From: Bactericera cockerelli
Taxonomy: Eukaryota > Arthropoda > Insecta > Hemiptera > Triozidae
Assembly (NCBI GenBank): GCA_024516035.1
Contig: CM044964.1
Coordinates: forward strand, 20,884,931 to 20,948,930
DNA length: 64,000 bases
Direction: 5' to 3'
Of this stretch, positions 1 through 17,111 are shown piece after piece. The notes beneath the pieces are model-generated. The model did no database searches. It worked only from the letters and a program-made list of their open reading frames with translations, and was not told where the DNA came from. The translations under genes were made by a program, and so were the position numbers. Every line of letters starts with the position of its first letter. Within the stretch, counting starts at the first letter, position 1.

Positions 1-118
1 ATGAGGCCAAGGAATATTATATTTTTCTTTCTTTTTTAATATTATTATTAGGTAATAATAGTATTTTTTTTAAAATATTTTTTTGTTATATTTTTATTCA
101 CAAACTATGCATTTCCAG

Positions 119-3100
119 GAACAAGACAGCAGTGGTTCATTTCTATGCTGACTGGTCTGAAGAATGCAAACACATGAACACTCTGTTTGATGAGATGAGC
201 AAACAATCCAAATATAGTCAAGTTATTTTTGCCCGGTGCATAGCTGAAGATCTACCAAAGCTGTCACAGGAGTTGAAAATATCTGCAGTGCCAACTTTCG
301 TTATTTTGAAAAACTTGAAACCCGTTGACAGAGTGGAAGGTGCTGACCCAGAGAGTTTAGACAAGAAAATTCTGCAGCAGGTAATCTTCTTCTTTCACTT
401 TGCCTTTTCCCAAACCTACGTGGGGTTGGCATTGTTCAACCTCTTCCTCATGGTTGAGGTTGATTGTTTCTAATACATTATACCTGATTCTGACCATGAA
501 TTTTTTTACTGACTATATTTTTTTTTTTAAATTTACTGACAGATAAGAGAATTATCTATTACAAAGGTCCTGTTTTGACTTTGAATGTCCTTTGAAATTG
601 GTACTGAAATGTTCTATACACATAATAAAACCTGGACACCCTGTCTGTAGGTTTATATATTACTTTAAAGAATAAAATCATAAAAAGTTGCTGAAAGATG
701 ATAAACTATCCATATCAGGTGCTACCTGTTCTTTGTCTTTGAAGTGGTCCAAGTCTTACTGTGCTTTTTTCGGCTACTAATCTGAGAGATTTTAACTTTG
801 TTCTGTTCACAGCTAAGCATTTCCAGTTTTGTAGAACCTGTTGCACCCAAAGAAAGCATAAATGACAGGTATGTGTTGACTAAGCTTTATTTTATACTTT
901 GCCTTCATGGTACTTAATCTTTAACTATCTGAGCTTTAGACGTTCCAGGACAGCTGTTTTGGCCAAGTGGACCTTGACAGCTGCAAGCTGTTCACAACTC
1001 AGAGAGCTAAAGAAAGCCATCTCAATGATACTTATAAAATTGTTAAATTTTACCTCCGTTTTTTGACGAAGTTTCTTCAAATTACCCAGGATGACAAAGA
1101 ATGTGAAAATAATCCCTGAAAGTCTAAAATAAAAATAATAATCAAATGATGGAGGGTGGTGAATTTTGCTCATGGAAGTTTTTTTTTCTATCATTATAAG
1201 AAAATAATTAAATAAACGCCACTAAAAACTTAAAAGATCTCAATTAGCTCAGTGGTAAGGTACGACATACCATCCATGGTTCAAATCCCAAAAAAGACAC
1301 AAAAAAAAATGGATCCAAAATTTGGTTACAGTTGTTTGTAAGAGACAACTTCCGGTGAACTAGTGTTGACCCAGCACCTAAATGGGAAGTTTTGTGCCAT
1401 GTCTTGCCCATCAGAGGGAGGAAGGCATGCTGTGGGATGGGCAACCTACAAGACAGACCACAAGCATCTACAGTAACTGCTTTTCTAAAAAATAAATATG
1501 GCTGTGAAACACTCACTACAAAAAAAAAAACAATACTATGACAGTATTTTTTTAATCATGTTTAAAGTATTTTAAAATTTATTTTCAGTGTTTTAAATGA
1601 TGTGATATGCTCCCACATTTCTGCCCTTTTGTGATCTCCCCTTACTGATAGACCTAGTTTTGTCCATGCCTCTCATAAATTCTTATCTGATTTTAAATCA
1701 GAAAAAAAACCATTCAGTTGTGTTTAACCACAGACATAGAGGTTAAGGTTTTCATTTCACGAAATTATATTTAAATAATTTAATGTGCAACACTTGTACA
1801 TAATTTTTATTGTTAATACCTACATATTATGTGTAGATAGTGTAAATAATATTTTAAACAAAACAGAAAAATAATACAAATTTACACACAATTTATTAAT
1901 TACTAATAATTACCATCATACAATTTTTTTTTCTTTTTATTGTTTCAATATAATAGTATTTATGTCATAATTATTTAATATAATTTATGATACATTATGA
2001 AGAATTATTCCTCTAGTGTTCCCACTAGACTTCTTATTTTTGCATCACTTGTTTACTTTGTTTCCTGTTTCATCCACAATAATGCTGAAAATGATTCCAT
2101 TGGTGACGGTGTTGTGTACAGACTCAAGCAGTTGATCCGTCAGCACAAGGTGATGGTGTTCATGAAGGGCAACAGAGACAGACCTCGTTGCGGTTTCAGC
2201 AAGAGCATCATCAGCATTCTAAACGATACTTGGTAAATGAAAAAAAGTTAATATAATAATAAAAATGCTTTTTCTTTGTGTTATTATGTCACAATTTTAG
2301 TGGGTATCGCAGAATCATAGGACTTTACCACTTTAATTTACAATATCTTGTATTATTTTTTTGCCTAAGATTCTGCCACTGGTCGCTGCTTCACATTAAA
2401 GCAGCTACTCATTTTTCCTCACGAGGTATGAGTGGACCCCGAACATCCAAGTACAGAGCAGAAAAAATCCTCCCCCGCTGGGAATCGAACCCAGGTCACC
2501 ATGTGTGCAATGCCTAACGCGCTAACTCGCTCTGCCACAGTGACTACTAAATGAAAAAAAAGTTATTTTTTTAAAAAAATGACTGAATGCAGAACAGTTT
2601 TATCTGTGGTCCTTATCAACAACAGCAAAAAAAAAAAAAAAAAAAAACTTTCTAATTACTATAGCGCGCGATTAGCCCCGTGCTTAAGCACTCGCTTGCC
2701 ATGCGGAAGGTCCCGGGTTCGATCCCCCGTGCCGACAAAAATTTGTATTCTTAATTTGGTTACAATTGTTTGTAAGGGATACCTTCCGGTGCGCTCGTGT
2801 TGACCCAGCACCTGATTGGGAAGTATTGTGTCACTTTTCGCCCATCAGAGGGGAGGCATACTACGGGATGGATAGGCTACAACACAGACCACAAGCGTCT
2901 ACAGTAGCTCCTATTGGCTACGAAATAAAAACGGCTGTGAAACACTCATCTTAAAAAAAAAAAAATATTATTCAAAACTTTATTACATATAAAAAGACAT
3001 TATGTACGTACAGTACAAATAATCATTATTACAATGAAAAAAATAGAAACAATATATACAATTAAATGAAAAAATAATAGAAACATATGTCCTAACTTAA

Positions 3101-3932
3101 AGGCAGGGTTATTGCCTATGGAATTCTCTTCCACCAACCCTTTAAGGAAGTTGGGTTTTTTTTTATTTTCTTTTTTTTTTTAAAGATGAGTGTTTCACAG
3201 CCTTTTTTATTTCGTAGCCATGAAACTGGAGCTACTGTAGACGCTTGTGGTCTGTGTTGTAGCCTGCCCATCCCGTAGTATGCCTCCCCTCTGATGGGCG
3301 AGAAGTGACACAATACTTCCCAATTAGGTGCTGGGTCAACACGAGCGCACCGGAAGGTATCCCTTACAAACAATTGTAACCAAATTAAGAATACAAATGT
3401 TTGTCGGCACGGGGGATCGAACGCGGGACCTTCCGCATGGCAAGCGAGTGCTTAACCACTGAGCTAATCGCGCGCTTTTAGTTTTAACTTTCATTTTTAA
3501 AATATAAATATTTTTTTGCTCTGTGTTGTTTGTTCTGGAGTTGGATGTCCCATTTTTCCTGCAAAGCTTGGACTAGCATCACAAGGGTTCAAAGTGGAAC
3601 TGTCACCAATTTAAGCCTAATCTTGTACAGTCCTACTATGAGAATATTTTCTGAAAATTCAAGAGAGACCTTCTTTAGAAAATAAAACCTTTGTGGCATA
3701 TTGTTTTACCATCTTCCAACTTCTTCTTTTCAGTGTCCCCTATGGTACATTTGACATTCTTGAGGATGAGGATGTCCGACAAAATTTAAAGATCTACTCC
3801 AACTGGCCAACATACCCACAAGTCTACGTAGAGGGAGAACTCATTGGCGGGCTTGACATTATTCAAGAACTGAAAGAGACAAACCAACTTATCCCCACAT
3901 TGGACCCTTCCATCAAGGCTAAGAAACACTGA
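119..3932 (+). CDS. GLRX3: Glutaredoxin-3 / PICOT-type Trx-Grx protein, 5' partial
   Basis: Coding exons seen: 119-380, 813-868, 2122-2232, 3734-3932 (stop TGA); all junctions are GT-AG and keep one frame. The first exon is upstream of the window, so no start codon is present. The first exon encodes a PICOT-type thioredoxin domain with the single-cysteine motif ADWSEEC instead of CxxC, followed by SAVPTF. The last two exons encode one monothiol glutaredoxin domain with MVFMKG, the CGFS iron-sulfur ligand motif, [11 protein letters not shown] and GGLDII. Family role: cytosolic/nuclear [2Fe-2S] trafficking with BolA partners. About 209 residues are visible. There is one Grx domain, where human GLRX3 has two; as I recall the fly protein also has one. 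The third intron holds three SINEs. Confidence 0.93.
386..475 (+). repeat. Family M repeat fragment in GLRX3 intron
   Basis: Contains the block CACTTTGCCTTTTCCC followed by GTTCAACCTC and ATGGTTGAGGTTGATT. The same block recurs near 22630-22700, 25470-25555 and 27715-27790, so this is a dispersed repeat, probably a LINE or SINE 3' region. Confidence 0.55.
1236..1530 (+). mobile_element. SINE-A, old diverged copy
   Basis: tRNA-like head with box A (TTAGCTCAGTGGTAAGG) and box B (GGTTCAAATCCC). The SINE-A body follows (TTGACCCAGCACCTAAATGG, then a CTACAGTAAC block) and an A-rich tail. More diverged than the other copies. Confidence 0.75.
2262..2548 (-). mobile_element. SINE-C
   Basis: Minus-strand tRNA-like head near 2490-2548 with box B (GGGTTCGATTCCC). 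The body encodes the recurring CCTCACGAGGTATGAGTGGA block. Matches copies at 19757, 26498, 39793, 48098 and 58826. Confidence 0.8.
2664..2968 (+). mobile_element. SINE-A, near full length
   Basis: The head resembles tRNA-Gly(GCC): anticodon-arm sequence CTTGCCATGCGGAAG and box B GGGTTCGATCCCC. A body of about 220 bp follows and the copy ends in poly(A). It faces a minus-strand copy 200 bp downstream. Confidence 0.88.
3161..3475 (-). mobile_element. SINE-A, near full length, inverted
   Basis: Reverse complement of the SINE-A consensus from a poly(T) tract to the tRNA-Gly-like head ending in CGCGCG. With the copy at 2664 it forms an inverted pair inside the last GLRX3 intron. Confidence 0.88.
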
Positions 3933-4013
3933 AATGTTGGGAATGTGAATTTTATGAGCTTGCACAACAGTTCTGCGGGTGTGAAATTTTGAATGGGTTG
4001 GGTAATATTCATA

Positions 4014-4023
4014 AATAAATAAA
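4014..4023 (+). promoter_or_regulatory. Polyadenylation signals of GLRX3
   Basis: Two overlapping AATAAA hexamers about 80 bp after the GLRX3 stop codon. A third AATAAA lies near 4119. Which is used cannot be told from sequence. Confidence 0.5.
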
Positions 4024-5949
4024 TGTTTTCTTTTTGTAAATAAGTTCAAACAAACAATTACAAAGTCAAATATGAATGATAAAATGGATATAGTGCTGAA
4101 GACAAATATAATGATCTTAAATAAAGTACAATTATTCAAATTCCAAATTGAAAAATTCCTTGAAGGTATATGTGGGAATTGCATGCACAATATTTTGATT
4201 ATCTTCCCTTGAGATTGTTAAACCTGAGCTGCTTCACGTTACATTTAGAACTTGGTTGTATAGAATTTGAAGAACAAAAACAAAATAATAATTCCCTACC
4301 TAACTGTGTAAGATAGCCTGATTCTCTCCGAATCAAACCATCCATTTTGGGGTGACGTTGATTTGTTTGAAAGAAATAGTTAGGTACTTATTTTCTTCTT
4401 TTTACCTTTTCTAAACATATTTTTTTTCCAATAACTACATATATTTGGATGCACTTAAAAGTAGTGTACATGGATAATTATTAAACTTGCATAGAATCCT
4501 CATAATCTCTCTTAGAATGAAGAAGAAAATTCCTGGATTTCAAAAAATGCACATCAGTGATGATTATGACAGTGCAACATTGTTAAATTAGCTCCATTAC
4601 CAAATTGCATAACAGCTGGTTTAGGAGTTCTAGTGTGTTCAAAGTACAAAATATTGTTTCTGTTTAAAGGATGTTTTTATGTATGACAGTTTAAAAAATT
4701 GAGTTTAGTCAAGAAACCTTTAATTATTCTGAATTTCGAGACCATGGTTAATACTGTCAATTTTTTTTTTTTTTTTTTTTTTTTAATAAAAAATGAAAAA
4801 AATAAAATGCTTCACCCCAACGAAGTTTTGAAAAATATTAAAAACCCAATTTGAACTTCACTCTTAATACCTACTGATTTTATTTATTTAATAACCATTT
4901 ATTTTTAGAGCCAGAGTAGGATTGAAGAGTACCTTTATTCCAGCAATTGTTTGCTGTATTACTATTAAGTCATATTCTCACATCTATGAGCACAGTTTTC
5001 ATACATTGGGCAGCATCCCACCCAATGGGTTCCCATACTACCTACATTACTAGACTAGCTCCTTAACACTTAACCACTAAAGGTTAGGAAGTATTAAGGT
5101 GTAACTCAAGTTTAAAATAAAATTAGAAAATAAACAACAGAATGTCATTTTCATATGAAATAGTATTTATTGGAGTACTTAGTACTTTAAGTAAAAAAAT
5201 ATATCTATACAAAAAACATGGGTTACATAGTAAAGAAACTATTAATTTGTAACAAAATAACGATAAATTTCTTTATATATATTATAGTAAAAAGATTGGG
5301 TATTTTTTTTATTATATAAAATCAACAAATCTTATGAGGAGTAGTAACACTCCTCAAAAAATTAGAAAAGAAAAGGGGGAAAAATTTGCCTGGGTCAACA
5401 GGCTGGGTTGTAAAATAAGTGCTACTCTATGTTCTGGCTAGGACGCTGGCAGGGTGTAAAACCGGCCTGGACAGAAATACAACATGATGTAATAGAACTA
5501 TTATGGTTGGAAAATAAAAAGAAAACATGAAAAACACAGCTAAGGAATTACCAGGAATATCTGAATGGGTACCTAAGTGTACAAAAAAATAAATCTTGTA
5601 TACATTTACATATTATATCTAGAGTAAAATACAAATTTAACATATCAGCCTCTAGAATTATCAAGGAGCTATCAAATTTACAAGGAATAACAAAAATAGG
5701 TACTATATTTTTAACCTAATGAACAGAATTTTATTATGTGTGATTAAAAATAGTACATTCTTCCATTACATCCAGTATTGATGTACAACTAATGGAAGAT
5801 TTTTTTGAGTTTTGTCTATCATTACAAAAAGAATAAAATGAATGCAACCCTCAAAGTAAAATACTAATACTACATAATGCTGTAAGTGCACAGAGGTTGA
5901 TAAAAAATTATAAAGAAAGAGAATTTTTTTGTAAAAATAGATCATACTC
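4024..5949. other. Convergent spacer between GLRX3 and the dsRNA-binding-protein gene
   Basis: AT-rich, no convincing ORF. It holds a poly(T) run near 4760-4784 and a decayed minus-strand SINE-B head near 5010-5090 (CATCCCACCCAATGGG). The right part is probably the 3' UTR of the minus-strand gene. Confidence 0.5.
5730..5735 (-). promoter_or_regulatory. Candidate polyadenylation signal of the dsRNA-binding-protein gene
   Basis: Reads AATAAA on the minus strand about 215 bp past the stop codon. It is the nearest good hexamer I see; other candidates lie further downstream. Confidence 0.35.
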
Positions 5950-7023
5950 TTAGTCTTCATCACTGCTTGTGTTATCTATCATCACAGATCGACCACTTGT
6001 GTTAGGTTCCATACAGGAGAGATATTTTAACAGATTTATATAAGCCTTTTTCTCACTTTCAAATTTATTTGCACCAAAGCCAGAAAAAGTTTTGGACACA
6101 CCTTGGTTGAAGAAACGAACATGGACAAGAAACTTTGGAATGGGATGATCTTTGAATTGAGGAAAATCTAAAACTGTTATTTTTACAGTGACATCAGCTT
6201 CACGGTCCAGTTTTACAATGATTGCTTTTATTTCAGACAAAGGAGCATCAAAGTCTAGATAGCGACAAAACATATCATGGTCAAATGATTTTTCTCTTTT
6301 CACAGCATTTAAAACCGGAATTATGTTGCAATCAGTTTCTGTTTCAAGTAGGTGAAGTTTTGACAGCTTGACAGAAGCACCACTAATTGGATTTGATAGT
6401 CTAGGTTTCAAAACACTTGCAAGAATATCCATGTCTCCTTGTAGCTCATCTTGATTGTCATAAGATACCTTAAAGTTCTCCGGGATCTTAGTTTTCACAC
6501 CTTTCTGTCCTTCAATTATCTCGATCATTTTCTTTGCACAAGCTAACTTAGCACCCTTCAATGTTTTTCGTGTACCTTCAACTTTAAAATCACTCACCTC
6601 ACACCGAACAGTGTACTGTTTGTTGTGAGCTTCCCCTGCTTCTTTCACCAGACTAAAATGAACTGAAAATTTGTTCAATTGACAGAGAGCATTGAGTGAC
6701 TGTAGAACATTAGTATCCGTTTTTGTTGTATACGATTTCTCCATCATGCTATCAAAGTTGTTATCATTCAGCAATTTATTAACACCTGGTTTGTGAGCAG
6801 CCAATATGATGAGCATTTTTTTAGCGGCCTCTTGCTTGGCCTCTCTTCTGTTGTGCCCGATGCCTGTCACTTCATACTCTCCGTCAAACACACTGAGTCC
6901 AACCTGGAACATGCTCTTGGTGGAAAGAGGATCAGGAAAAGCTGGGGACATTTCAATGTACAGAGGCTCATGATCTTGGGTTTTTAGATAGTCTGAGAGT
7001 AAGGATCTTGGGGTGGCTTCCAT
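5950..7023 (-). CDS. Intronless dsRNA-binding protein, R2D2/Loquacious/PRKRA-like
   Basis: A single uninterrupted frame of 357 codons from ATG to TAG. Residues about 6-75 form a first double-stranded-RNA-binding domain ending in the basic helix REAKQEAAKKML. Residues about 106-172 form a second, ending in LKGAKLACAKKMIEII. Residues about 245-340 look like a degenerate third, with GFGANKFESEKKAY. This three-domain layout is that of the Dicer partners (TARBP2, PRKRA, Loquacious); R2D2 has two good domains. Inferred role: cytoplasmic cofactor that helps a Dicer bind or load small RNAs. The tail TSSDED is acidic. Orthologues I know of usually have introns, so a retrocopy is possible, but the frame is intact. 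It shares its 5' spacer with RUVBL1. The exact subfamily is not settled. Confidence 0.82.
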   Translation of the reverse strand: MEATPRSLLSDYLKTQDHEPLYIEMSPAFPDPLSTKSMFQVGLSVFDGEYEVTGIGHNRREAKQEAAKKMLIILAAHKPGVNKLLNDNNFDSMMEKSYTTKTDTNVLQSLNALCQLNKFSVHFSLVKEAGEAHNKQYTVRCEVSDFKVEGTRKTLKGAKLACAKKMIEIIEGQKGVKTKIPENFKVSYDNQDELQGDMDILASVLKPRLSNPISGASVKLSKLHLLETETDCNIIPVLNAVKREKSFDHDMFCRYLDFDAPLSEIKAIIVKLDREADVTVKITVLDFPQFKDHPIPKFLVHVRFFNQGVSKTFSGFGANKFESEKKAYINLLKYLSCMEPNTSGRSVMIDNTSSDED

Positions 7024-14133
<7,110 letters not shown>

Positions 14134-14212
14134 AGAGAAGCGGCGGTGTGGAGAGAAGGGAATCCAGGGAGAAAATAAAAAGAGGGATTGACGGAAAGAG
14201 ACAGTAGGTTTA

Positions 14213-14351
14213 ATTATGGCTGGGTCGAGATGCATGTAGATGCAAGGTCACATGATCATTTTGGAGCTCTATGATTTGAGGTGGAAATTTATGACCTGAC
14301 CTTAAATCTACTTGAGCAGAGACTTGGCAGACGAATCTCGACCCAGCCATA
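14213..14351. mobile_element. MITE with 18-bp terminal inverted repeats
   Basis: Left TTATGGCTGGGTCGAGAT, right ATCTCGACCCAGCCATAA: a perfect 18-bp inverted pair around 103 bp of unique sequence. It lies in the RUVBL1 3' UTR, 80 bp past the stop. Confidence 0.8.
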
Positions 14352-14845
14352 AGAGAAGATGTGAATGGTTTAAGATAAAGTAAATTTAACTAATCCACAG
14401 TTTCAACTAATCTCATGAGGCACAGTCGGGCTCATATTAAATTTAATCCTGTTGTATAATTCAACTCTATGATAAAAAAGATTAGTTTTCCGGAAATGGT
14501 GAAGAGTGAAAAAGGCAGAATACACTGTTCAAATAGGATACTCTGAACCTGGGGCTGGTTGTCAAAATTCTGGTTCGATTCCCGCCAGGGACAGAATATT
14601 TTTAATTTTTTTCTTGCCTTGGCTGTCTATTATCTAATGACAAATAAAATGATTTTACAGCACTTTCAATTTTTCTATCAAAAATGTGGAGTAAATATGT
14701 TTACCTATATTTATACATTTCATTGTTTGTTTTATAATTATTGATTTGTACTTTTTACACAGTCCTGTATGTGTACTGTGTACAATTTGTACATTGTACC
14801 CTCAATACTTTTCTTTGTTTGTACTTTGGCACGGTTGATTTATAA

Positions 14846-14851
14846 AATAAA
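14846..14851 (+). promoter_or_regulatory. Candidate polyadenylation signal of RUVBL1
   Basis: AATAAA followed within 25 bp by a GT-rich stretch. If used, the 3' UTR is about 730 bp and includes the 14213 MITE. Confidence 0.5.
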
Positions 14852-14905
14852 AGCGTGACATGTTGTAATTATTGTACTTATTATTTTGTAGTGTTTTTTT
14901 TTTTA

Positions 14906-15123
14906 ATTTGGGTTTCACGTCGGTTTCAACTGCATGGTCATGTCACGGTTGGGGTGTTATCCTCCATTTGCAGGAACTTCTCAAACCTGCTACCTACATT
15001 AACCTCACCCAACCTGGGTTGGGTCGGAATGCCTGCATCACGAAGTCTTCACCTCTCTGGACGTTGTTTAACTTCGGTGATCTTACACGAGAACCGGTGC
15101 ATTCAACGCGCCATCGACTCGGG
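14906..15123 (-). mobile_element. SINE-F (5S rRNA-like head)
   Basis: The minus-strand head contains CACCGAAGTTAAACAACG and CCGGTTCTCGTGTAAGAT, which align to the conserved internal part of 5S rRNA. The body has the ACCCAACCTGGGTTGGG segment shared with SINE-E. Confidence 0.75.
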
Positions 15124-15215
15124 CTTTGTAGTATGTTTTATCCTGCATTTTCAGTTTTGATTAAATTTGGTAGTCTGTACGAAGCATTGGTAGTTAAATA
15201 ATAATAATAATAATT

Positions 15216-15403
15216 TCGCCTTATTTATACTGCCCGATTAGGACTATCAAGTCCCATTATTCCAGCAGTAAGCCCTAGACATATTATTATGTGGTAAACA
15301 TCCCAAATGGGAGGATAACTTGTCATGTCCAGGCTGGGTTTCGAACACACAACCTCTGGATTCACAGAATGCCGCCTTTACCACTGAGCTACCGGGACAT
15401 ACA
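15216..15403 (-). mobile_element. SINE-D
   Basis: The minus-strand head runs GTCCCGGTAGCTCAGTGGTA with box B GGTTCGAAACCC; the tail has CTGCTGGAATAATGGGACTT and ends in (TTA)n. Confidence 0.85.
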
Positions 15404-15744
15404 CAGTAGTTGATGTGTTTATGTTGTAAAACTTGTAATGTAAACATGTGGTAGCACATGGGTTGGATCCAACTCATTTTTTTTCTCTCTCATTTATATG
15501 ATCGAGTATGTGACCACCTAATAATAATATCCAGAAGGTTAGGAGAAAATGATTTGAGAATCAATGTACCTCGTCTAGCAGTTACCTCTTATATTAAACT
15601 AGAGCATATTATTAAAAGGATTCTCTTCTTTTATTCAGTAGTGAATAGGTACCTACGAAGATAAAAAAAAAAGGCTGTAATCTCACCAGGTTAGAGAAAG
15701 TTGGAAAATTGACGAAAGACTGTAATAGTATAAATGTGTAGTAA

Positions 15745-15812
15745 TGAGGAACTTGAACCATCGATTTCCAAGTTAAAAGACCGCCGCATTAGCGATCAAG
15801 CTATTTACCCCG
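15745..15812 (-). mobile_element. SINE-G head fragment
   Basis: Reads as an inverted SINE-G head (GAACCATCGATTTCCAAG, GATCAAGCTA). Decayed. Confidence 0.45.
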
Positions 15813-16390
15813 GTATTTAATACGTAAATTCAAATATAATGTTTCTCTTGAAATTTTTTATCTCTACGATAAAAAAACTTACTAAAGTTGTAAAAGAAAG
15901 TCGTGTGATATCTCGATCAGTTCATTTTTTTTTTTTTTTGCCTCACTTTTTCTGATCCACTACGATTTAACACTCCTTGACTGTTGGATGAACGTGCGCT
16001 CAGCGAATAATTAAACATGTAAACGCGTCCTAGTGAGCGTATTTCTCTTATCTAATAAAAATCGCTTCTCATATCTTTTTTTAAAATCAAGGAAAATGTT
16101 TTGAACTTTTCAGGTGAATTTTCCTTATATTTTCCGAAATTTGAGTTTTACTGATCATTCCCGTAGAAATTACGAGTTACAAAACAGGACGTTATCCGAT
16201 CAGTCCCGTTATTTCTAGAGGTACCCGTTATTTCCAGAGACTTTGCTGTAAACTGCTACTGTTGATTCTGCTCTCTACCAATTCCTCAGGTAGGTGAAGT
16301 ATTCTCCAAGCATATTGAATTTCAAGATATTTGAAAACTATAGGGAGCTTTTTAACTCACAAATGAAGCTTCTCATAATCCCAAATTCCC

Positions 16391-16562
16391 GATGGCGCAT
16401 CGAATGCACCAGTTCTCGTAGGATCATTGAAGTTTAAGCAACATTCAGCAAAGTGAAGACTTTGTGATGCTGGCATTCCAGCCCAGGCTGGGTGAGGTTA
16501 GGTGAGTTCCCCATGTATGAAGGGTAACACCCTTGTCTTGAAATGACCTAGCTGTTGAATAA
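16391..16562 (+). mobile_element. SINE-F (5S rRNA-like head), decayed
   Basis: Has CACCAGTTCTCGTAGGATCA and TTGAAGTTTAAGCA in the 5S-like head, then CCAGGCTGGGTGAGGTTA in the shared body. Confidence 0.65.
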
Positions 16563-16635
16563 GACATAAAACCCCATTAAAAAATCATCCCAATACATAT
16601 TATGTATCAGGTGATTAATTCAAATTAAACTCTAA

Positions 16636-16768
16636 GGGTGGAATTAATAGACATATTTGTAATACCTCTATGGCACTAAGTCACGGATTGCACACTGTGT
16701 AAGATAGAGAAAACCACCCTTATCTATAACTTGAGTTATAGTCTTTGTCTATTAATTTTGCCTTAACT
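16636..16768. mobile_element. MITE, AATTAATAGAC family
   Basis: Left end GGTGGAATTAATAGACA and right end GTCTATTAATTTTGCC are inverted. The interior has TAATACCTCTATGGC. Relatives lie at 32972-33075 and 42310-42415. Confidence 0.65.
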
Positions 16769-17111
16769 GTTACCTCAACCATTTAACTGTAGAACCACAA
16801 CTATCTCATTAGTAATTAGTTAATAAACATCCCTCTCCTTTAATTCTAGAAGTTACGTTCATTTTACACATTTTTTTCTGTGAAGTTAAAAAATAGCAAA
16901 TATAATCATCTACTTTGTAATCTTTTGTCTTGAACTTTTTTTCACAAGTAATGGTAAAATAAAGAAATTATTATTTTTTTTTGTAATAGAGTAGAAGCAA
17001 AATTATCCAATAGATGGTCACATGTTACCTTTGCTTTGTCCCCAATTTTGTTTTATACCATTTTCTTCTAAATATTTCTAGTAAATCATTTGTTAATTTA
17101 TTTTTTTCAGA

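Noticed and set aside
2029..2121. Earlier acceptor for GLRX3 exon 3 (CCCACTAG at 2021-2028), which also keeps frame
   Set aside because: It would add 31 residues with no counterpart in the family; the acceptor at 2120-2121 joins NDR to LKQL, aligning with known GLRX3.
16240..16289. Possible 5' non-coding exon of AP-3 beta ending CCTCAG/GTAGGTGAAG
   Set aside because: Good donor consensus only; no evidence of transcription start or a matching acceptor, so not listed as a feature.
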